Positions 11,055-19,992 of a DNA stretch of 64,000 nucleotides are shown in pieces. How positions within the stretch are numbered: position 1 is the stretch's first letter; every line of letters begins with the position of its first letter. The stretch comes from Strigamia acuminata (taxonomy: Eukaryota; Arthropoda; Chilopoda; Geophilomorpha; Linotaeniidae), in NCBI GenBank assembly GCA_949358305.1, contig OX442320.1, positions 498,501-562,500 on the forward strand, read 5' to 3'. A model generated the notes under the pieces. The model ran no database searches and was not told the DNA's origin. It saw nothing but the letters and a program-made list of their open reading frames with translations. The position numbers were made by a program, and so were the translations under genes.

Positions 11055-14000
11055 AATCTGACGATTTTAATTCTTTAATTTATAAAGAAGACGAATATAA
11101 TACACTTTTCAACAAGAAACACTTCTAAACTTTACTTTTGACAAAATAAAATTAAACTTCGCGTTTGTTTGACACGTGTTAGCTTTTGCAGGTTACACGG
11201 CACACAAAATTCGAATCGTGACTGAAATCGGGACGGCGTGGTCAAGATGACTCTGGAACACGTCTTCTGGTCTGGTCTGGATGCGAATGATCAGTATCTG
11301 ATCTGGTCCTCCTTTAATAGCAGGGGGCTGGGGATCCCTAGATCTCCCAACTTCTGATTGGCGGATGTTAGTGTCGGCCAATGGTATAAAGGACGTTACA
11401 TCTATTTAGTAGTTCTCTACTAAGTCCGTTCCCTTCGAGATTCAATTTTACCGATAAAATAAAATTCCTTCGGGAAGACATTCGTAAAATATTGTATTTT
11501 TCAAATGAAAATAAAATAAACTTACTTCAATCTTCTTGAACTTTGGGATTTTTACCAATCCAAATAATTAAATAACTTTTCTTCAAAAAATATTTTTCTT
11601 TTAATTATTCCGTTAGTGTGTGATATCGTTACAACCACAACTTTAATAAAGTTTTCTCAAACTCTCAATTTTTCTTATTCTTATTCAATTATCGTTCAAA
11701 TAATCATTCCTTTGTAATTGAAATCTATTTTCGATTCCCAACATTGTGTATTCATTTCCAATAGGAAGAATAATTTGACCAAGTCTTTACTTTTTCGGGT
11801 TTAAATTCCATTTTTCGAGTGTGAAAAAATAAATTTTCACCATCCATCTCCCCCTTTTTTAACAAATTTTTTTAACAAATAAAAATTCGTTAAAATTCTT
11901 TAAATTTGTTTTGCGAGAAAAATTATCTAATTCTCTAATCTTCCAAAAGAAAATATTCGAAATTTTACTTTAAACGATAAAGTTATTGGTACAAATGTGT
12001 ACTTGTTTTTCGGGAGAAAACTATTCGACAATCCTTTAGACTTTTGGGTAAAAATTATTCATCAAATCTTTCTTTTTTGATGACAATTGCTTTGATTTTT
12101 CGAAAGAAAATATCTAGCTAAATTCCACTTTTCCTGAGCGGACAATTGTTTTCACAATTAGTTATTCCTTTGCGATATTTACGAAGGACGTGTCTTTGAT
12201 TATTCGTTTTAATAATTTTCGTCCCCCTTATCTCTAATAACGAGATGTTTTTGCAGAGATCTTTTATCTTTTGAATGAAAGAATATTTAAATCTCAATTG
12301 TCGTAAATACCTTCATCTGCTGCAGCATTTCCTCAATTTGAACTTTTCAAATGAAAAGACAAATCTGGAGAACTTTCACTGTCAAACTTCTATTCCTATC
12401 GCGCCAAAATTCGTAATTCACTGGTTTGGAATTCCGTATAACACGTGACACAATAACAGTATCGATGTCACAATTAAGCAGTTTACTACTCGGTCCGCGC
12501 GAGGACATGTAAATTACTTTTTTCCGATAAAAATAATTTTTCTTTGAAAAATATTTGAAATTGATTTTTCACAACTACTTTTGAATGAAATAAAATGAAG
12601 TTATTCCAACTTTTCGTTAATTGCTCACACATAACATTCCCTTTACTGTGGGATTTGCATCGAAATTCCATTTTTAAAGAACCTTTCTTTTACTTATCGC
12701 AAATAAAACATATTCAATCGTTTTTCTGATTAAACTTTAACACGTAAATTACGAACGAAATATATGATGACATTCCATTAACCTTTAGGAAAATTGACTA
12801 AATTCTTAATTTTTAGAGAAAAATAATGTATCTAGAATCTTTCCTTTTCCGAATAAAATCTATGTTCAAAATAGAAGATAAATCTTGTGCAATTCTTAGT
12901 TTTTTCGAATGGAAAAATACAACTTTTCATCAGCGGTGATTTATTTGATTTTTCCGAAAGAAAAATAATTACTTTGAAACTTATTTTCTTCGTTTAAATC
13001 AGCTATCTGATTTTAAAGCTTCAATCCAATCAAAAAATATTCGCTCCGTAAATATTTCATGTGGCAAAGTTCATAGCCACAAATGGATTTGTTATTCCGG
13101 TTTTAAGAAATCATGTGGGAAAATGTCCGATTAGATTACTAAAAATATTCGTTGTTTTTCAAACAGCTAAATTTCATTTAGAAATTCTCAAAATTTGGGA
13201 GACCCAAATATCGTTGGAAACTTAAAACACTGTTAAATTTCCGAAAGGAAAGATTGAATGAAATCCTTTTACTTTTCCGAGGGAAAGCGTTTATCGTGAT
13301 TCGTAACTTTCAATGTAAAAAATACTATTCTACGTGGTCGGCAACTTCATTCGCCGCCATTTTATATTTTCTTAATTTCCATTGTCCCGAAGGAAAAAAT
13401 GTACTTTTTGTGAAAATAGTTAATTCCTTCAAATAAAGGTAATATTCATTTCGATTTGCAAATCTTTTCTGCGAAATGGAGTGTGTTGTTTTTCTCCAAC
13501 AACTAAATTATCTTTGGTACCGATGGCAGTGGAAAAATTAGTTCGCGACACTTAAATAAATCTCTACGAACCTTCTGTAACATTTCTCCGCTGTCTTTTA
13601 TCTGTTGTCCGCCATAATTTCCAAGCATTCGTTCGCACCTTGCGTTGAAGGTTTGAGTAGCTTCCCTGCTGCGTTTGATACGGAGATCGACGCGTATTGC
13701 TATGGCGCGTGGTCGCTGGCTATCGGTGTCGACGTACAGTTACAAGAAACTTAATTTCTTGTAAATATTTCCAAATAGTTGCGGTGTTTTCTTCGTTTTA
13801 ACTTTTCAGGTGGAAAGATAAATTCGTAAGAAGTCCGCCTTCTAAACTTGTATGTTTTTTAACTAAATCTTTTAGTTAAATATTTATCTCAAAATTCACT
13901 TTTACAATTCTATCGAATTTAATTGCAACCTAATCTCGGTGGGACCTCCACGTGTGAGATTAGGTGGTAGTCTTTGAAATCCCTTAAATCTTCGAACGAA

Positions 14001-14166
14001 AATAATGAAGGAAAATCTACTACACATTTCTATTTCATCAGTTTAACTTCTTCACATGGAAATATAAACTGAAAAATCTAATCTGTCTATTTTTAACTAA
14101 ATCTTTTAGTTAAAAATATTTATCTCAATATTCACTGTTGCAATTCATTTGAATCAATTGCAACCT
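11055..14166. other. Noncoding leader of hairpin element with repeated hairpins
   Basis: About 3.1 kb of AT-rich DNA between the tRNA-Gln primer site and the ORF. It is packed with short inverted repeats, often of the form TTTTC-nnnn-GAAAA followed by TAAT. Verified perfect examples: arms 12144-12149/12154-12159, 12343-12348/12353-12358, 12809-12814/12819-12824, 13238-13242/13247-13251 (all 4-nt loops) and 13858-13867/13871-13880 (10-bp arms, 3-nt loop). Arm sequences differ while the geometry repeats. A second copy of the primer-site region lies at about 13930-13960. Confidence 0.8.
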
Positions 14167-14184
14167 ATCTCGGTGGGACCTCCA
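14167..14184 (-). other. Primer-binding site, tRNA-Gln type
   Basis: Sense sequence TGGAGGTCCCACCGAGAT begins two bases inside the 5' LTR and is complementary to the 3' end of animal tRNA-Gln (CTCGGTGGGACCT plus CCA), from my knowledge of that tRNA. It fixes the minus orientation. Confidence 0.85.
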
Positions 14185-14186
14185 CG

Positions 14187-16099
14187 TGTGACGGTGACGA
14201 CCACAACTCCCATTTAACAATGGTACCGGGAAGAGATCGCAATAAATAAACAGTGAATACAATACGAGATAAATACAAGACAGTTTATTGTTGGCAAACA
14301 ATATGGATGAGCTAAATTATACATAGGACTAATGCCGACATTTGGCAAGTTAAATCAGCTATTAAACTATACAAAGAATTGGCCAACTGGCCCTAGAATA
14401 ATATCACTACGGGTCTGGAATATGGGAGCGGTTTCCCCATCGCTCGACCTGATTATAGATGTCATCTTAAGCCGGATGGCTGTGTCCTGGAGTCCGATAC
14501 GGCTTCGCTGGTTTCCTTGGTTCGCTGTGTAAACTATCGCACGTCGATAAATCGAATGATCTGAGCATTGCGGTTGACTTTGTCTGCACCGCCACAACTT
14601 TGGGAGGATATTGGTGTAAGTAAATGTATTCATTTACTTATCAATATTCCACTTATGAATTATATTTAATTCATATCGTTGTGAATTCTTATTTAGATAT
14701 TTCGGGAATAAGTTGTCGTCAACTTATCGGTTATATTGAGTTCAATATGAGATTAAGTCTTCTGACTTGATTTTGGTCCAACTGGTTGTCGAGTTTAAGT
14801 TTTTCTGTTATAAATAAAATGAAGATTAAGCTTCCCGTCGCAACACACAATTGCCATCGATTAGAATATACGCCTTGCCATGCAGAACGGTATCAAGCGT
14901 CCCCGGCGTCGCAGCACGGTCGTCCATCGAGTGGTTGACGGTACCACGTACACAGGGGTCGATAGCTCGCGGCTCCGCACAGCAGTTTTATCTCTCGCGG
15001 TACTAATAATAGACCGACTGCTTTGGCATCGAATACCATGAGAATCAGCTTGCCAAACACTTGGTGCTACTCGTGGTTACTGTAAAACAGACTGCTTTGG
15101 CACCATCAGGTGAAGGAACCGATTCTCAACAATACCGATGCTACTCGTGGTAACGGAATACGTTCATACCGAAAAAGACAACTTGGTCCTGTCCGGAGGA
15201 TACTGAATTGCACAACGGCGGGTTCTCCTTCGGCGTCGCAACCGTAGACTGTAACATTTATGCAACATAATAATCCCAGCACTTCGACTTCAATTGCCGG
15301 CGGTGGCATGATTCTGTAGAATCATGCAACGGTTCTTTGCGAATAAATCAACAAAGAACCAAAAGGTTTTTTACGTGAACAACGAATCATATTTCTTAAG
15401 TAACAATACCAAACAGAAAATAATCAAACAGAGCTGCGGAATGGCCGATTGTTTGGGTTTATATAACCTGACTGGATTTAAGGATTAATCCAGTCATCCA
15501 ATTGGAACATGGGTTCCACGAATCCCTCCAATCCCGTATCACCGGAAGTGGATACGGAGGAGCATTTATGCAAATTATGCTAATCCTTGTTACAACCGGA
15601 ACTGGATACCCAGGACCGGAAATGGGTTCCACCAATCAGATTGATCGGTTGACCGATTGATCGCTAAACATTCTGTCCCGCAGAAATGGAAGTTACATTG
15701 TATTTAACAATGTCAGATATTTAATATATATTTATATTAATATTTAACACAATTTATTCACTTGATTAAATATACGTTTATATTTAATCATGAGGTTTTC
15801 AAGTTCGTATTCGAATTTATCGCTAATTGCGATCGCGCCATCTAGTGGCAATATGGAGCATTGACAAATGCGGGTTTTAGCAGACGAATCTTCGTAATTA
15901 TGCCGTGATACTTTAGTATCATGTGGAAATTAGTGTTTATTCTTAATAAACGAACATCTTTGTATTTGAAACATCATAAATGACTTTATTCTAGACATTT
16001 ATCAGTTTTACACAGAATATTGTAAAAATACCATCATATTGGCGCAACAGCGCTTTCTTGATAGAAAATAGGCATTTATAGCCATTGTAAACCGTCATA
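14187..16099 (-). repeat. 5' LTR of hairpin element (1,913 bp)
   Basis: Same length as the copy at 7052-8964 and no difference noticed by eye. It ends against satellite with GGTT at 16100-16103. Confidence 0.95.
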
Positions 16100-17864
16100 G
16101 GTTTAAACACTATTTCTGAACATTCAGAGACATTGGTCTTGTGGTGTTTGTGCTAAGTCAACTGTGATGAGATCAAAAGTCTATTCTCCCAAATCATTGC
16201 TTGGATGTTGCTAAAACTTCTCTTGAAGTCTTCTACTAAGGTTTAAACACTATTTCTGAACATTCAGAGACATTGGTCTTGTGGTGTTTGTGCTAAGTCA
16301 ACTGTGATGAGATCAAAAGTCTATTCTCCCAAATCATTGCTTGGATGTTTCTAAAACTTACATTGGAGCCTTCTACTAAGGTTTAAACACTATTTCTGAA
16401 CATTCAGAGACATTGGTCTTGTGGTGTTTGTGCTAAGTCAACTATGATGAGATCAAAAGTCTATTCTCCCAAATGATTGCTTGGATGTTTCTAAAACTTA
16501 CATTGGAGCCTTCTACTAAGGTTTAAACACTATTTCTGAACATTCAGAGACATTGGTCTTGTGGTGTTTGTGCTAAGTCAACTGTGATGAGATCAAAAGT
16601 CTATTCTCCCAAATCATTGCTTGGATGTTTCTAAAACTTACATTGGAGCCTTCTACTAAGGTTTAAACACTATTTCTGAACATTCAGAGACATTGATCTT
16701 GTGGTCTTTGTGCTAAGTCAACTGCAATGTGAAATAAGCTCAAAATTTTTTTTTCAAAATTTATTGCTTGAATGTTGCTAAAACTTACATTGAAGGCTTC
16801 TACTAAGGTTTAAACACTATTTCTGAACATTCAGAGACATTGGTCTTGTGGTGTTTGTGCTAAGTCAACTGTGATGAGATCAAAAGTCTATTCTCCCAAA
16901 TCATTGCTTAGATGTTTCTAAAACTTACATTGGAGCCTTCTACTAAGGTTTAAACACTATTTCTGAACATTCAGAGACATTGGTCTTGTGGTGTTTGTGC
17001 TAAGTCAACTGTGATGAGATCAAAAGTCTATTCTCCCAAATCATTGCTTGGATGTTTCTAAAACTTACATTGGAGCCTTCTACTAAGGTTTAAACACTAT
17101 TTCTGAACATTCAGAGACATTGGTCTTGTGGTGTTTGTGCTAAGTCAACTATGATGAGATCAAAAGTCTATTCTCCCAAATGATTGCTTGGATGTTTCTA
17201 AAACTTACATTGGAGCCTTCTACTAAGGTTTAAACACTATTTCTGAACATTCAGAGACATTGGTCTTGTGGTGTTTGTGCTAAGTTAACTGTGATGAGAT
17301 CAAAAGTCTATTCTCGCAAATCATTACTTGGATGTTGCTAAAACTTCTCTTGAAGTCTTCTACTAAGGTTTAAACACTATTTCTGAACATTCAGAGACAT
17401 TGGTCTTGTGGTGTTTGTGCTAAGTCAACTGCGATGTGAAATGAGCTCAAAATTTTTTTTTCAAAATTTATTGCTTGGATGTTGCTAAAACTTAGAATTG
17501 GAGCCTTCTACTAAGGTTTAAACACTATTTCTGAACATTCAGAGACATTGGTCTTGTGGTGTTTGTGCTAAGTCAACTGTGATGAGATCAAAAGTCTATT
17601 CTCGCAAATCATTGCTTGGATGTTTCTAAAACTTACATTGGAGCCTTCTACTAAGGTTTAAACACTATTTCTGAACATTCAGAGACATTGATCTTGTGGT
17701 CTTTGTGCTAAGTCAACTGCAATGTGAAATAAGCTCAAAATTTTTTTTTCAAAATTTATTGCTTGGATGTTGCTAAAACTTACATTGAAGGCTTCTACTA
17801 AGGTTTAAACACTATTTCTGAACATTCAGAGACATTGGTCTTGTGGTGTTTGTGCTAAGTCAAC
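16100..17864. repeat. Satellite block 2 (about 12.5 monomers)
   Basis: Monomers of 140 bp (e.g. GTTTAAACAC at 16241 and 16381) mixed with 147-bp units in which the segment CAACTGTGATGAGATC is replaced by CAACTGCAATGTGAAATAAG plus an A/T tract (e.g. spacing 16661 to 16808). Each monomer holds the dyads GTTTAAAC and TCTGAACATTCAGA. The block ends in CAAC (17861-17864), the target duplication of the kinase element. Confidence 0.96.
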
Positions 17865-18822
17865 TGTTTCGAGCAACAGAAAGGAGGAAAGAGAGACCAC
17901 AACTGCTCGTCAATTTGATAGTAGTTTGATTTTATGTGTTCGAAAATGTAAAGAAGAGTTACTAATTTCGGTCTTATAATTGTATTATTTATTTAGCAAA
18001 TATCTAATCTTTTTCTGTTGTAATAGGAATTTTTACATGTCTTTTTTTGTGTGCCAATTTTCAGTAAAGACAATGTTTGTTAGGTATTTTATCTCTTAGA
18101 ATGACAAGGTCAAGGTTTAGGAATTTTTAGTCTTGTTTTCCAATGTTTTCATGCTATGTTTACCTATTTCTAAGTCTTGTCCTGTTCCCAGTTCAGTTGT
18201 GAAGGCGGAATGACGGGTTTGAAGCATCTGAGTTGCTTTAAAGGTGCATTGGAAAAGAAGGAATTGTTAATTTTGTAATGGATTGCAATTAATGCATTTT
18301 TACAGTGTATTTGACTTGCTTTAGATGCGTTATTTGCATATTTAGTTAAGTTTATTCCTTTTCTATTTGTTATAATTCTTTCCAATGGTTTCTGTTAATT
18401 TTAGTTGATTTTATCTCTATTATGAGGCACAATGCAAGCTTTAACTTATGTTATTTATGAATTTAGTCACTAGGTGCCTCATGAATTTGTTGTTGCTATA
18501 GAATTGTTGTTGTTATGAAGTTGTTACACTCTTGTTATGAAGAATTAGAAGTAGTTAAGTTGAATTTGCCTCCATGTTAATGTTTTGAAATGATTAAAAG
18601 CATTATCTGGATTTTTCTACACAAAGGTTTATTTTATTCAACATCCAACATGTGTGAGTAGGGAGAGTTAACCCCAAACTCCCTGGAGCAGCTCCCCTCA
18701 AGATCCAGTGCAGAAACTCAAGTCAACTCATTTCTCCTCTCAGTATAGGCCTATGGGAAATTTGCCAAGAATTCCCCATCGCGTTACAACTCGTCGCATC
18801 ACAGCAGTGGCGAGTTGCAACA
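17865..18822 (+). repeat. 5' LTR of kinase element (958 bp)
   Basis: Starts TGTTTCGAGCAACAG and ends GAGTTGCAACA, so the ends are TG...CA. The terminal TTGCAACA matches the LTR end of both other BEL families in the window. Confidence 0.95.
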
Positions 18823-18823
18823 T

Positions 18824-18839
18824 TTTTGGTACCGTGACC
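18824..18839 (+). other. BEL primer-site motif of kinase element
   Basis: TTTTGGTACCGTGACC directly follows the LTR. Copy A of BEL-1 has TTTTGGTGCCGTGACC and copy B has one extra base, in equivalent places. Conservation across families supports a primer-binding role; the tRNA is not identified. Confidence 0.7.
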
Positions 18840-19992
18840 CAAGGATTTTGTTGTTGCCAACCAGGATTTTCGTCCAGTTCTTCCAGTGGATTTCAGTGCA
18901 CGTCATTGCATTTTTAGCCAGGTGTGTGACGTCGATTTCACGGTGATTTGCGTGTGTGTTCTCAGCTTCACAGTGAGGCAGTGTGTGGCATCTAGTTCGC
19001 AGTAAGCAGTGTGTGGTGCCGATTTTCGTGGTGTGAAGTGTGTGACAACACGTTTTTTGATTTATTTCCACTGGATTATTGTCGCCAATTGCGACAGAAG
19101 TGTGTTTGTGCTGTGTCATCCTTCGCAGTCGTCAGGGAGTTGATTCGTCAGTGGATTTTATGTCAAGTGTAACGAGTTCGGAGTCCTTCTACTGTGGCGG
19201 TCAACATAAGGAGACAAGCAAGCGATTTCCTGGTCAACAATTTGAGAAACACAACGCAATGTCAATCTTCAAGTTCATCTGCAGCTGAAAAAAGAACAAG
19301 ATTAATTTTAATTCAATTGCTGTTAGAATTTAAGAATTATATTTATTTAAATTAATTCTTTATCTGATTTTTCAAGGAAGTTTCTGCCAATTTCGAGCTG
19401 TGTTTGGGGAGTTTAAAAGGGGTTTTTTATGTCAATAATTTTAAATATCAAGTTATTATCTCTTAAGTGCAGAACTATTGTATATGATAGCTAATTATCT
19501 CTTTTGTGCAGCGCTATTATAAACTATAGCTATTATCTCTTTTTGTGCGGGGTTATTGTAAAATATAACTATTTATCTCTTTGTGCGGGGTTATTGTAAA
19601 ATATAACTATTTATCTCCTTTGTGCAGTGTTATTGTAAAAGATAACTATTTATCTCGGTTGTGCGGTTAGATATTAATTATTAATTTCGAACTAAGTGCA
19701 TTTTGGGGGAATTATCAAGATATTTATGTGGATAAGTCAATTTGTGCGGCCAATAATTCCGTCCCATTGTATTACGTATAGTGTGTTAAGTCAATTTGTC
19801 TGTGGTATTTCGGAGTTGAGTTTAGCATTTATTTCGAGGTCGTTTTTCATTTGCACACCGCATTTGAATTAACGATAAGCAAGTATAAGTACGAGTCTGT
19901 GAAGTTCGGAGTATATTCGTGGGAATTTAATTCGAAGTTATTGAGTTGTTGAACAGAATTTTTATTCTCATTCTCTCCTTTCCGATAATTAA
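18840..19992 (+). other. Leader of kinase element with a 38-40 bp minisatellite
   Basis: Untranslated leader. Bases 19457-19670 hold six diverged tandem units of 38-40 bp, each starting TATCTC, with TGTGCGG or TGTGCAG and TTATTGTAAAATATAACTAT-like segments. No coding frame is supported. Confidence 0.75.

Larger units (their letters stand above)
7052..16099 (-). mobile_element. Non-autonomous LTR element with hairpin array (9,048 bp)
   Basis: Two direct repeats of exactly 1,913 bp (7052-8964 and 14187-16099) flank 5.2 kb of AT-rich DNA, and GGTT is duplicated on both sides (7048-7051, 16100-16103). Orientation is minus: next to the right LTR lies a primer site matching the 3' end of tRNA-Gln, and next to the left LTR a purine tract. 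No Gag, RT, RNase H or integrase is visible, so it must move in trans, like the noncoding large retrotransposon derivatives (LARDs) of plants. It differs from those in having one conserved-looking ORF. The LTRs look identical by eye, so the insertion is recent. Confidence 0.93.

Noticed and set aside
18170-18385. 71-codon minus-strand frame, repeated at 23379-23594
   Set aside because: It is in the kinase-element LTR, antisense, without any recognisable feature.
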